Below the pieces are notes generated by a model that worked only from the letters and a program-made list of their open reading frames with translations, did not search any database and was not told the origin of the DNA. Below are positions 45,386 to 56,649 of a stretch of 64,000 nt of DNA, one piece after another; positions within the stretch are counted from its first letter, which is position 1, and every line of letters begins with the position of its first letter. Location of the stretch: positions 682,001-746,000 of the forward strand of contig BCGN01000001.1 of the NCBI GenBank assembly GCA_001599295.1. The letters run 5' to 3'. The stretch is from Sporopachydermia quercuum. Its lineage: Eukaryota; Ascomycota; Sporopachydermiomycetes; Sporopachydermiales; Sporopachydermiaceae. Made by a program: the position numbers and the translations under genes.

Positions 45386-48300
45386 TTAGTTCCTAGACGA
45401 ATCATCAGTATCCTTAACTTTACCTAAAAATCTTAAAGGAATTCCTGTACTCCTTCTTTGACGATAATCCAATTTGGTTTTACGTTGCAAGGAATGTTGT
45501 GAGATATCTGTTTTTGAATCATTCTGCTTTTCGGGTGATGCTGACGGTGTTGTTTGGAGCCTTATCCATTTTGATCTCCAAGAATCACAGATTTTTTCCA
45601 TCTGTCGTTTGTGAGACTGGTTATGTTTTAAATCATTTTCAAATGCTTTCTCGTCGACATCAATAACAATCGGTGATATGTTTTTGATGAAATTAAAAAC
45701 AGAGTGGTAATTTTCCTCAATCAATTTTATAACTTCGGATAGCTATAATGAGTAAACGTTAGTAATATTATCCGCAAATACAAATAAAAGCATTGTTGAA
45801 AATAAAAAGGGTATACATACTTTTAACCAATTCAAACCTAAAGAAACGAATTTCTCTTTTTCAACATCCACTTCTTTTTTGCTCAAATTGATTTTAGGTA
45901 ACATTATGGTCCTCAATGAGCGCCATAAAGAGATCTTATTGTCGATACTTATTGGTTTTCGAGTTAAGTCGGGATCTAAAAAATATTAGTATAAGCCAGA
46001 CTGCAAGTAGTCAACAATATAATAACCAATTATCAGTAATACATCAAAAGAGCAACTTACACTTGTTATTGAACTCACTATCGCCAACTGCCATGATTAC
46101 TTGTACATCACAAACCCATTGAGTCGTATATTCATTTCTAATAGAATCCTCTTTAGAAAATATGTCTTCGGACAATGCAGTATAAAACGGCAGATACTGA
46201 TAGCATTCTTGTTCAGAACGTTTTTTCCAGTTTGTATGATATAGCCCATACGGATAACACTCAATGAAGATTGTTCTCCTTTTCTTTTCCTTTTCAAATA
46301 CTTCTTCCTTTCGTTTCTCTTCTTCCAAACGTAATTTCTCTACGCGTTCTTTTTCAACTTGCTCCTCTTTTTGTTTCAGCAAATCATTCATTTCTTGCTG
46401 CTTTTTTAGTTGTAGCTCTTCTTGTTGACGCTTCATTTTTTCTATATTCGCTTTAATTTGTTCCTCTTGTTCTCTTCGTTTTTGCTCTTTCTGGGCCTCG
46501 TAGAGATCACGCTTATCTTTCTCCTTCTGAAGCTGAAGTTCTCGCTCTTTCCTTGCAGCTTCTTCTTTCTCCCTCCTTGCAGCTTCTTCCTTCTCTTTTC
46601 TCGCAGCAACTTCTCTTGCTTTCTCCTCCGCCTTCTCTCTTGCTAATCGCTCTTCTTCCTCTTTCTTCTTTCTTGCAACTTCTTCTTTAAGTCTTTTTTC
46701 CTCTTCGCGTTTTCTTTCTTGTTCTTGTTCCTCGCGTTCTTTCTCCTTCCTATCTTTTTCTTTCAAAACCAGAACAGCAGCATCCATAAAACTGTCCGAT
46801 GATTTGGGCTTTGCGCTATCATGAACTTCAGTATCTCTATCTTTATCCTTGTCTTTCCCTTTCTCTGTCTCTTGATTCGGATGAGAAGGCTTTGAAATAT
46901 TGCTAGTACTCGACTTGGTCTTAAATATACCTGATTTTTGACGATGAGATGATGAAAGAAATTTGGCAGTGAAGGGGTCAATCTCTTCCTTCCTGTCTTG
47001 AGATTTTGATTCCTTTCTTGTTTCGATTTCTCCACCGTTGACACTCTCATGTTGTTCTTTTTCACGTTCACGCTCTTTATCTTTCTTTCTCATCAATTTA
47101 CGTTTCTTGATCAGTTTAGATTCTTCATCAGAATAATCTGCAGATTCGTGAGAGGTTTTTTTTCTTCGGTCCTTTGACTTTTCCTTTCTATCAAAATCTT
47201 TGTCAGCAGTATTCTCTTTCTCATCATCAGTTCCAACCGAGAGCTGTTTGTTTGTATTGTAACGTTTACCTTTCCACTCGCTTAAGGCCTTCTCTATTTG
47301 TTTTTCTTCTTTGTCATCGTAAATTAATCCATTTCTAGCTAGATCCAATAGAGATTTTCCATTTTTAGTGACTCTTGTAGGGTTTGCTCCTGAGTTTAAC
47401 AACAGCTGGACAGTTTCGACATGCCCTCTTCCTACAGTTGCCAAAAGAGGGGTTATCCCATCTTCATTTACACCATCAGCTTTAGCACCAAAGGCAAGCA
47501 ATAAATTGCACACTTCGTCATGTCCATTCTTTGCTGCCATAATAAGCGATTCAGTATCAGGAACCCATCCATTTTCTAGCAATAGCCCAACTACTTGCAT
47601 ATCTCCTTCAGCTGCCCTCTGGTAGATTTGTTCTCTTCCAGAATGTGTTGTGTAATCAATATATAGCAGCTCATTTCTATTATGATGGGCTCTTCCAGCT
47701 CTTCTGCTTCCACCAAGGGGTGATAATTTCCTTCTCCTTTTAGGCTTGACATCTGAATCATTTTCACTATCAGAAGATTTAGTCTTCCCATTACCTCTCT
47801 GATTTCCTATTCTTCCCTCATCTGAACTGTACTCACTATTCAACGAAGCCTTAGACAGTTTGCGCTGTTTTGAGTTTACTTTTTCACTATCGGATGGTTC
47901 TCTAGATGGTTCTTTGTTATCATCTGAAGTATACCCTTTGAATCCATTTGGATGAAATTTTATACCGTCATCTAGAAATGTCCTTTTTGACTTCAGTTTG
48001 GTTGCATATTCTTTTAAAAGCAAAATAATTTCTTTTGCATCATCAGAGGTTTCATCAACAGAATCAAGAGCTGTTTCCCCTTGCGCATTTAGTATTCTTG
48101 GATCGGCGCCTCTTGACAGTAATAGTTTAATGACATCCAGGTGCTCGTTCGCTACTGCATCTATTAAAGGTGTATCCAGAACATTTGGACCTGAACGAAT
48201 ATTAACAAATGCGCCTTGGTCTAATAAATACTTAGTGATATCATAGAAACCGTTCAATGCTGCCTCGTGTAATGCAGTATTTCCAGCATAATCTCTGGCG

Positions 48301-49673
48301 TTCAAATCACAACCTTCTGCTATCACACGCTTCACCTCCTGAAATTTACCTTTGTCACAAAATCTTTGCAAAGCCAGCCGTCCATTTGCGTCTCTTCTTT
48401 GGTTGGAGACACTTCTTTGTGAATTTGTTTTCCTGTTTGTTCTTGAATCTTTGAAGGATTTCTTGTCACGGGACTTTTTCATTCTAATTACAGTGGCAGA
48501 ATCTTCGGTATCAGTATCCGTATCAGTATTAGTATCATCACTGGTAGTATCATACTTCCTAGTTCTCCTAGCACTTGGAGAACGTTCAGTATTTACCCTA
48601 GTCTTAGAAACTTTTAAAGAATCGACGTTTATGATCGAGTTAGTCTTATAACCCTTATGATTCACATCATTATCGCCACCGGTATGATGCTCCTCTTCTT
48701 CTTCAGATGATGAATATATAAACTTTCTTCGCTTATCTAAATATTTTAACGGTTTCTTTGGCTTTCTATTCGAGCCCGGTGGGGACTTAGAAATAACAGT
48801 CTCTGTTTCAGAGGTAACTTCCACATCATCATCATTAGCCTTAACAACACTAGACGTATAATTTTTTGCAATTGTTTGATTTGACTCGTTTGTTAGCTTC
48901 TTGTCAATGTGAAGTTCCATTTTTCCACTATCATTCATTGCATCCTTTCCCTTTGTCAAAATTTCCTTGGAATCGTTCTCTAGTAGCTCAACTGATGATC
49001 TATCAAAAGGTTCGGTCTTTAGTTCACGTGCCTTCTTGGTTTCTGATAGTACTGCATTACTGGCTTTTTCATTACCTGCTTCTCGAGGTACAAAAGTTGG
49101 AGGTGCTTCTCGTTCAACATCCATATCATTATCATTGGACTTTGATTTACCTGACGAATTTATGTTCACCTTCGAAGTATCACCCGTACTTTGCTTACCA
49201 TTCAGTTTTTCACTTGATTCACTTCTCGATAGGCTCTTCTGTTGTTTGATATCATCGCCGTCTGTTTCTTGTGGTCTCCGACCCTGATTGGGAATTGCCT
49301 GTACATCACCTTTCTTAGATATCAAATGTTTGAACTTATTCAAATTAGAGCTCTCACAAGGTTGATGCGAAAAATTGTCAGCATTGGTTACCGAACTTGA
49401 ATTGAATATACTCGATGTTTTCTTTGTAAGGGGGGGCTTTCCAGCTGAATCCGCTCCAACTCTTGGTGATGCAGGAACTTTTTTGAACAGGCCAGACTTC
49501 GAATGTATTGGTGCACCGGATGAACTATTTGAAGCAGATTGCTTTCTAAAAAGCTTATGCGTTAGCGGTGTTCTATGATGTGAAATTCCACCGTTATAGC
49601 TATCTCTATTGGTACCAATATTTGAATCGTCATTTGATCCTGAGCTCCCAGCTCCGTTGTTACTTTCAGCCAT
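45386..49673 (-). CDS. HOS4: Ankyrin-repeat Set3-complex subunit Hos4 (three exons)
   Basis: Exons on the minus strand are 49673-46061, 45975-45821 and 45742-45386, giving 1,374 residues. Intron 1 (85 nt) has GTAAGT and TACTAAT; intron 2 (78 nt) has GTATGT and TTACTAAC. A Ser/Lys-rich disordered N-half is followed by ankyrin repeats at about 434-560 (GNTALHEAALNGFYDITKYLL, TPLIDAVANEHLDVIKLLL) and 678-780 (GITPLLATVGRGHVETVQLLL). A very charged Glu/Lys/Arg coiled-coil segment covers about 968-1134. The C-terminal domain begins FIECYPYGLYH and continues over both small exons. Hos4 is a subunit of the Set3 histone deacetylase complex with Hos2, Snt1 and Sif2, which represses meiotic and other genes. 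Identification is from ankyrin layout and C-terminal block; other ankyrin nuclear proteins are less likely. Confidence 0.83.
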
Positions 49674-51248
49674 AATAACTTTTAATGTAGATACTGCTTT
49701 CTCGATCTATCTTCGTTAACCATACATTAGGATAGTAGTAAACACGCTAGATAGTTCAAAATGGCATATGGTTATAGAAAGGTTTTTAGGTCTTCAGTAG
49801 ACAATCAATACAGCTTGAAGCATCAAAACAGCCAACTTAGATTTGTAGCTTTGAACTCAATAAGTAAATATCTGCTGTGCAGGAATGAAAACTGGCACAG
49901 TATAATACACTTTGTTTGTTACTTGTAGCTCATGAAACTTGATACTAGCAATATAGACGAATATACCAATAACACGCCTGTTTTTCATACCAGTTAAGGC
50001 CAAATAACGAAAGATTAAAAGGAAGTGGGAATCGTCAAATGGAAAAGAAACTTATCACAAGCATATTTTTGGTTGGGAGTTTACCTGTCTTTTGATGTAC
50101 TTCTGAGGTTTTGTGGTTATTTGTACTGAGTTTTGAAGTGTGTTTGTTACATTTTGAGAAGGGAGGTATTCACGAGATACCGGGAGGTTTGAAAAGCCTA
50201 TTAATATATTATGTCATCAATAAAGATGTTCTAGGGCTACATAATAGGTATAGAATGATGACGGATATAAAGACAGCTTAATCCTTACAAATTACCCGTG
50301 CAGTTTAAATTATAAGAGCTAAAAACAAAAGTGAATGAAATACACAAATATCAGGTTCCCCTACAACTGAGAAATCTGACTTATCTTACCATGGATAGTT
50401 CAATGGTAGCTCATCAAACAGCTTATTTCTCTTCAGAATGCCCTGTACTTAAATACCAAACAGAAACTCTATTCTTTTAAATTTCACATGTACTACTTGC
50501 TTTTGCAATGGCGCCCAGGAAAAACATCTTATCACACAGAGTTTTTTGCTTCTCCTTTGCTATTAGAGTGTAGACGATCAATCGCGGAAGATTATTTATC
50601 AATAGTGAAGAGAAAAAAAAGGGACTATCAAAACGAAACTAACTGGAAAAAAAAAATTCAGTAATAAGTTCAAGGTAGGATTTGACTGATTGGCTTGTTG
50701 AGAATCAATATCAAGGTTGTCAAACAAACAAATTTTAGTACTACGGGGTTCCACTGTCATCCTCAGAATTCTGAATACACTGAAAAGATCGAGTTACATC
50801 TGGGAATATTTTGTTCGACTATTCCTTTAGATACGATTCATATCTTCAGATAAGAGATTAGAAGAAAGAAGAGGGTTAGATTTTGACAATAATTACTTGA
50901 ACGTGTTGAAGGATTATTTGCTTATCTTAACAGAACTTGATTGAATCACTCACTTGAAGACTTTTCATTTTTTTCACTATCAAATTGAGGGATACAGTAC
51001 CGCAACAAAGAATCATAATCAGTTTACATACATGAATTTTCCGTCTCATCAATTGGTAGTGAAATCGTAATCTTATTAAGACTGTTGAGATTTGTATTCT
51101 TTGATTGCTTGTATTTTTATTTTATATCTTTTTTTTACAATACACTTTGCCAAAGCAAAGTAACCGAATCAAAAGACACTTTACCATTTCAAGCTTTCGA
51201 CTATAATAAGATCTCCAAAGCATAATATTCGATAGAAATTACAACAAG
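49674..51248. other. Divergent intergenic region HOS4/TPD3
   Basis: About 1.6 kb with no frame over 60 codons. It should hold both promoters. A stretch at 50396-50406 matches a Pol III A box, but no tRNA follows. Confidence 0.4.
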
Positions 51249-53570
51249 ATGTCAGCTTTGGTGGATCGAGATGTTGTAAACGCAAATACTTCGAGTGTTA
51301 GTAATAATAGCTCGAGTGCTGCTGATATTGAAGATCCTTATAATGTTGCATTATTGATTGACGAATTGAAAGATGATGAGATTTCGTACAGAATCAATTC
51401 TATCAAAAACATTGACACTATTGCCAAGTCATTAGGATCACAAAGAACTCGTGAAGAATTAGTTCCTTTCTTAGAGGATATGGCCCAAGATGATGAGGAT
51501 GAAGTGATAGTTTTAATGGCAGAAGAACTAGGTCACTTTTTGCCTTTAATTGGTGGATCACAGTTTGTCGAGTGTTTAAATTCTCTATTTGAAACACTTT
51601 TATCAGCTGATGAACCTATTCAATCAAAAGCTATTGAATCATTCATTTCTATCGCAAATACAGTTGAAATAAAGGATCTTGAAGTTTCTTTAACAAAACT
51701 AGCTAAAGACTTATGTTCTAGCGATTGGGTTAGTTCTAGATTAGCTGCATCAAGCTGCTTTGTTCCTATAATGAAAAGATTACCGTCATCCGATTTACAA
51801 GATGAGTTAAATCAGGATTATTTCTCAAAATTGATATTTGATAAAACACCTATGGTCAGAAAATCAGCTGCATCCAATTTTGCAAAGATTGTTCCTCATT
51901 TGAATTTCTCTAAAGATAGCAATTCCAAAGATTTCAATAACTGCATTTATTGGAAGTTTTTTGAAACCCTGATCTCAGATAATCAAGATTCAGTTAGGCT
52001 GTTGAGTATAGATGTTTTAGTTGCTATTGCTAAAGGATTAAAGAAGCAACAACCAGAGAATTTTGAGAATGAATATAAGAGTGATTTAATAGATATTGCC
52101 ACCACCTTATTATCTGATGATAGTTGGAGAGTTCGATACATGGCAGCAGAAAGGTTTGACGATTTAGCTGCAAGTTTAGAGTCTGAAGAAATGGAAAAGA
52201 AGTTCTTAACCGTTCTGATTGATTTACTAAAAGACAATGAAGCAGAGGTCAGAACAGGTATATCTAAGCAATTACCAAGGTTTTGTCGATTTTTGCCAAG
52301 TAATTTAATCTTGGATGATATTATTCCATGTGTTAAGAAGCTATCAAAAGATTCATCTGAACATGTTCGAGCAGCTTTAGCAAGTGAATTAACTGAAATT
52401 GCTCCACATCTAGGTAAAGAGAATACAATAAAATATCTACTGCCAGTTTTTTTACGATTACTACGAGATGAAGATCCAGATGTTCGTTTGAATATAATTT
52501 CCAGGCTACGAACTATCAACAATATAGTTGGCATAGAAATGCTTTCCAAATCACTTTTGCCAGCAATCCATGAGCTTGCTGCTAATTCACAATGGAGAGT
52601 ACGATTAGAAGTCATTCGTCATGTACCTATTTTGGCTGAACAGTTTGGTACTGAATTCTTTAATGAAAGACTGGCACCGTTATGTTTAGGGTGGCTGTGG
52701 GACTCTGTATACTCAATTCGTGAAGCAGCAGTAGAAAACATTCAGAGACTAACAATGGTATTTGGTGTTGAATGGTGTAAAGAAAAAATTATTTCTGTTA
52801 TAATTAATTCACAATTGAGAGCAGAAACTGTTACTAACAATCCTGCAACAGCAGCTGCCAATGGACCAAGCGATAGAAGGGCAACAGACCGATTGGAAAG
52901 AAGCCCTAATAAATCACTTGATGAAAATGAATCCTCAGATGATGAGTTCTATACCGAAATTTTCAAAGATTTTGATGAGGAACGAAAGAACAATAATTTA
53001 GTCGTTGATTCTGATCATGAGTTTAATACGGCTCCAAATAACTATTTAGTAAGATTGACATCGTTATTTGTTCTTACGAAGATAATCCCAGTGATTGATA
53101 GTAAAACAGTTGTTGATGTGGTATTGAAATTCATCTTGGAAAACTCCATTGAAGATGAAGTGCCAAACATTAGATTCAATGTGGCTAAAACACTTTTGAT
53201 TATAGCAAAGAGATTGATTGCACCTCAAGCATTAATTGAAGATATTCAATCGACGGTGAAAGCTCAAATTGAAGAATCAAGTAACGGAGCTACAGGAGAG
53301 CTAACTGGCACCATAATCCCGCCAATAAGTCCTGTTAAATCCAGGTCAGAAAAGGAGAATAAATTACAAGAAATGAACAAAATGATTGATTGCATGAATA
53401 AACTTGTTGCACAAGAAAAAACAGAAGAGAATGCCGAAATAGTTAAAACTGTTATTCTGGAAGCTATTAAATCTAAATTAGTTGAGGATGGTGATCCTGA
53501 TGTTAGGTTTTTTGCAAAGAAAGCTGCAACTGATATTGAGGAGTTCCTAGATGTAGTAGATATGTCCTAA
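51249..53570 (+). CDS. TPD3: Protein phosphatase 2A scaffold subunit A (Tpd3)
   Basis: 773 residues of HEAT repeats; S. cerevisiae Tpd3 has 635 and human PR65 589. Diagnostic blocks are YNVALLIDELKDDEISYRIN at the start, WRVRYMAAERFDDLA, DPDVRLNIISRL, LLPAIHELAANSQWRVRLEV and SIREAAVENIQRL. The scaffold binds the catalytic C subunits and the regulatory subunits Cdc55 and Rts1. An insert of about 60 residues at roughly 533-595, with DENESSDDEFYTEIFKDFDEE, splits the late HEAT repeats, and a second polar insert lies at about 675-705. CTG codons at 52440, 52671 and 52695 encode leucines conserved with PR65. Confidence 0.95.
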   Translation: MSALVDRDVVNANTSSVSNNSSSAADIEDPYNVALLIDELKDDEISYRINSIKNIDTIAKSLGSQRTREELVPFLEDMAQDDEDEVIVLMAEELGHFLPLIGGSQFVECLNSLFETLLSADEPIQSKAIESFISIANTVEIKDLEVSLTKLAKDLCSSDWVSSRLAASSCFVPIMKRLPSSDLQDELNQDYFSKLIFDKTPMVRKSAASNFAKIVPHLNFSKDSNSKDFNNCIYWKFFETLISDNQDSVRLLSIDVLVAIAKGLKKQQPENFENEYKSDLIDIATTLLSDDSWRVRYMAAERFDDLAASLESEEMEKKFLTVLIDLLKDNEAEVRTGISKQLPRFCRFLPSNLILDDIIPCVKKLSKDSSEHVRAALASELTEIAPHLGKENTIKYLLPVFLRLLRDEDPDVRLNIISRLRTINNIVGIEMLSKSLLPAIHELAANSQWRVRLEVIRHVPILAEQFGTEFFNERLAPLCLGWLWDSVYSIREAAVENIQRLTMVFGVEWCKEKIISVIINSQLRAETVTNNPATAAANGPSDRRATDRLERSPNKSLDENESSDDEFYTEIFKDFDEERKNNNLVVDSDHEFNTAPNNYLVRLTSLFVLTKIIPVIDSKTVVDVVLKFILENSIEDEVPNIRFNVAKTLLIIAKRLIAPQALIEDIQSTVKAQIEESSNGATGELTGTIIPPISPVKSRSEKENKLQEMNKMIDCMNKLVAQEKTEENAEIVKTVILEAIKSKLVEDGDPDVRFFAKKAATDIEEFLDVVDMS

Positions 53571-54407
53571 TAATGTGTACTTGTTACTGTTTCAAATTGT
53601 TCTGATTAGTATTTAAATTCATGCTTATTTATGTATTAACTAATGTTTCACAGTGTTGAACTAGATTCTTTAATAGTCGTAGGCTCGAGTAGTTTTGTTG
53701 TACCACATGATATGATTATGATTGTGAATGAAGTTTATGTATGAGTATGCATACTTCTGTAAAAATTGCCGAGATGCATATTTCAGCATGCACTCTCGCA
53801 ATGAATACTTATATATAGAATTAACTGAATCATTGATATTTTGTTTCAATATTATATACATAAATAAGCAATTTCTTGAATAAAAAAGAAATTATTATTT
53901 ATTATTTCGATTCCCTGTATACTCAATTATCTTTCTGCTATTGCTATTCTTCTCAAAACTTTGGCGCTTATGCATATTCGTATTAACATTATCCATCAAA
54001 AATTTTCACTTGCTCCCCAGTATATAATAAATGGTTCATCAAATCAGGAAACTTCGACCAATTTCATTCTCGTAACAGCCTCACGCTGACGTTCCATTGA
54101 CTGTTACAGTTTGTATTTCTTGATAAGAATAATATAGGAAGCTAGTATTGAGCCAATCTTCATGCTTGATACTTTGATTTTGAATGACTCACTTTTCTAT
54201 CATGTTTTCAATAAGGTATATAAGGTAACTAGCAACCTTCGAAAGACTGTAGAGTCTCACATGCAATTAGAATAAGTGGTTTATTATTGCTTACAGCGTG
54301 CGAGCTGAGCGTATGATAATATGAAAACTTGCAGCAAACAGTAGCTAATATCTTGCTAATTTATACGTAATTAAATTGTGCATAATTCCTTCATAGATAA
54401 ATGCATA
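53571..54407 (+). other. Intergenic between TPD3 and the first dehydrogenase
   Basis: About 840 bp with the TPD3 3' UTR and the promoter of the gene at 54408. An ATG at 54401, 7 nt before the chosen start and in another frame, could open a short overlapping upstream frame. Nothing else is seen. Confidence 0.4.
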
Positions 54408-55421
54408 ATGACTAAGCCTAAAGTTCTTATCGTTGGTTTTGTTCAGTTTGCTGATGAAGCTCTTGAGAAATTTAAGAAATCAGCTGAAGTGTCTATTTAT
54501 TTCCCAAAATCTCGAGAAGAGCTTGCTGAAGCATTGTTAAAGAAGTTCAACGATGTTCAGCATATTTTCTATGGATGGCAAGTTCTTCCAACAATTGGAA
54601 GATTCGATAAAGAATTGCTCGAGGCTTGCCCAACCAGTTTGAAATCAGTATCATGCAATGCATCTGGTTACGATTATGTTGATGTTGATGGGCTCACTAA
54701 AAGAAAAGTTAGAGTTTCTAATACTCCAGGTTGTGTTGATTCTGCTACCGCGGATTTAAATCTGTTTTTGTTACTTGGGGCCATGAGAAATTTGAACCAA
54801 GGATTGAAAGTTCTGAGAGATGGTTTTTTCAAACAACGTTTCCTAGAAGATAAAGTGCAGATTGGTAGGGATCCAAGATCAAGAGTATTGGGAGTTTTAG
54901 GTATGGGAGGTATTGGTCAGGCATTGAGAGATAGAGCTAAACCTTTAGGATTCAAGAAAATTGTGTACTATAATAGAAGAAGGTTGCCAGAGAAACAGGA
55001 AGGTGGTGCTGAATATGTTTCACTGGAGGAGTTATTTGCAGTAGCAGATGTCATTTCGATTACTGTTCCGTTGAACGCAAACACTCGACACTTGATTAAT
55101 AAAGATACAATTGCCAAGATGAAAGATGATGTAGTGATAGTTAATTTAGCTAGAGGACCAGTTATTCATGAGCAAGCTTTAGTAGATGCTTTAAAGTCAG
55201 GAAAGGTTGGTTCTGTTGGTCTCGATGTTTTTGAATTTGAACCTGAAGTTCATCCTGATTTGGTTTCAAATGATAAAGTTATCCTTACTCCTCATATTGG
55301 AGCATGGACAGATTTAACCCAAGGAGACATGGAAGCTGCTGCGATGGCCAATATTGACAGTATGATCAAAACCGGTCGTGTGATTAACAGTGTTCCAGAA
55401 CAAGAGAACATGAGCTTTTAA
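54408..55421 (+). CDS. D-2-hydroxyacid dehydrogenase (glyoxylate/hydroxypyruvate reductase type), paralogue 1
   Basis: 337 residues from ATG 54408; the ten codons before it start only with GTG. The NAD(P)-binding signature is GMGGIG at 165-170. Family catalytic residues are present: Arg249 in NLARGP, Glu278 in DVFEFEP and His296 in PHIGAW. The family reduces 2-keto acids such as glyoxylate or hydroxypyruvate; yeast Gor1 is a relative. The substrate cannot be read from sequence. It converges with paralogue 2, 193 bp away, and is related to the genes at 55615 and 59053. No peroxisomal tripeptide ends the protein (ENMSF). Confidence 0.9.
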   Translation: MTKPKVLIVGFVQFADEALEKFKKSAEVSIYFPKSREELAEALLKKFNDVQHIFYGWQVLPTIGRFDKELLEACPTSLKSVSCNASGYDYVDVDGLTKRKVRVSNTPGCVDSATADLNLFLLLGAMRNLNQGLKVLRDGFFKQRFLEDKVQIGRDPRSRVLGVLGMGGIGQALRDRAKPLGFKKIVYYNRRRLPEKQEGGAEYVSLEELFAVADVISITVPLNANTRHLINKDTIAKMKDDVVIVNLARGPVIHEQALVDALKSGKVGSVGLDVFEFEPEVHPDLVSNDKVILTPHIGAWTDLTQGDMEAAAMANIDSMIKTGRVINSVPEQENMSF

Positions 55422-55614
55422 AAGGAGAAGCTGTTTATAAACTTCATTTTAATAGTGGCACTGAAATTGCATTGGATAAAGACTCTCTGAGAGGGATGTC
55501 GTTATATATAGTTATTACTTTAGAAATTATGCAGTTGCTCCAGTAACTATAAAGATTCAACAAGAATTATATTTTAAATGGTCACATCTATAATCTATGG
55601 TTCCTGGCATGTAG

Positions 55615-56649
55615 TCATAAGCTTAGGATTCCTTGTTGTTCTTTGATAATGGCCGGTAACTTGCCGTTAATAACTTCTTCAATTAGACTATCAACAACAT
55701 AATCTTGCATTCCCTCAATACATTCACGAGTAAATGCACCAATATGAGGTAGCAAAACAGCACGACGATTCTTCAATAATCCTTCATGAATCTTTGGTTC
55801 ATGTTCGAAAACATCTAAGCCAACGTTTCTAATCTTTCCCGATTCTAATCCATCAACTAAGGCCTGCTCGTCAATAACTGGACCTCTAGCGGTGTTGATG
55901 ATCACAACACCATCCTTCATTTGTGAGATTGTATTTTTATTAATCAAATGGGTTGTATTAGCATTCAAAGGAACATTAATTGAGATGACATCAGACTGTT
56001 TGATCAATTCACCAAATGTAACATATTCAGAGTCTTCTTCTAATTCAGGACTTAATTTACTTCTATTATAATAAATAATCTTCTTAAATCCTAAAGGTCT
56101 CGCTCTGTCTCTAACAGCTCTACCAATACCTCCCATACCGACAATTCCCAGAACTGAAGACCTGGGATCAACAGGCACATCTAAATCTATACCGTCTCTG
56201 AATTTACCTTCTCTCAAGGCTTGAGCGAATTCACCGAAATTTCTCAATGCTCCTAATAAAAGATATAGATGTGTATCAGCAGTTGCACTATCAGCAGCAG
56301 CTACCACATTGGAGATTCTGATTCCGTATTTTGTATATGTATCAATGTCCTTAAGATGGTCATAACCAGCACCAATTGATACAATAGCTTTCACTTTAGT
56401 GTATTTATGTAGAGCTTCGGCGATCTCTCCATCAAAATTACCAACAACAGGAATAATTCTGAAAGTATAGTATAAAGCTACTGCATCCTTATATTTAGTT
56501 TCTAGATCCTTGATGAATGATGGTCTATCTTTTGAGTCCACAGTAATTACTTCAGCTACTTCATGAAGCTTGTCAATATAGCGGCCATCCCTGTATTTAG
56601 TTCCTTCCAGATCGGCCGCTGTAAGAAGAACTATAGGCTTAACAGTCAT
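55615..56649 (-). CDS. D-2-hydroxyacid dehydrogenase, paralogue 2
   Basis: 344 residues from ATG 56647-56649. GMGGIG lies at 171-176, Arg255 in NTARGP, Glu284 in DVFEHEP and His302 in PHIGAF, so the active site appears intact. The central block RDRARPLGFKKIIYYNRSKLSPELE is shared almost word for word with paralogue 3 (RSRLSPELE), which suggests these two are closer to each other than to paralogue 1. It ends QQGILSL; the last three residues (LSL) are a weak fit to a peroxisomal signal, not a clear one. It probably arose by local duplication. Confidence 0.9.
   Translation of the reverse strand: MTVKPIVLLTAADLEGTKYRDGRYIDKLHEVAEVITVDSKDRPSFIKDLETKYKDAVALYYTFRIIPVVGNFDGEIAEALHKYTKVKAIVSIGAGYDHLKDIDTYTKYGIRISNVVAAADSATADTHLYLLLGALRNFGEFAQALREGKFRDGIDLDVPVDPRSSVLGIVGMGGIGRAVRDRARPLGFKKIIYYNRSKLSPELEEDSEYVTFGELIKQSDVISINVPLNANTTHLINKNTISQMKDGVVIINTARGPVIDEQALVDGLESGKIRNVGLDVFEHEPKIHEGLLKNRRAVLLPHIGAFTRECIEGMQDYVVDSLIEEVINGKLPAIIKEQQGILSL

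Noticed and set aside
50396-50406. tRNA-like A box (TAGTTCAATGG)
   Set aside because: No GGTTCGANNCC B box or cloverleaf follows within 100 bp.
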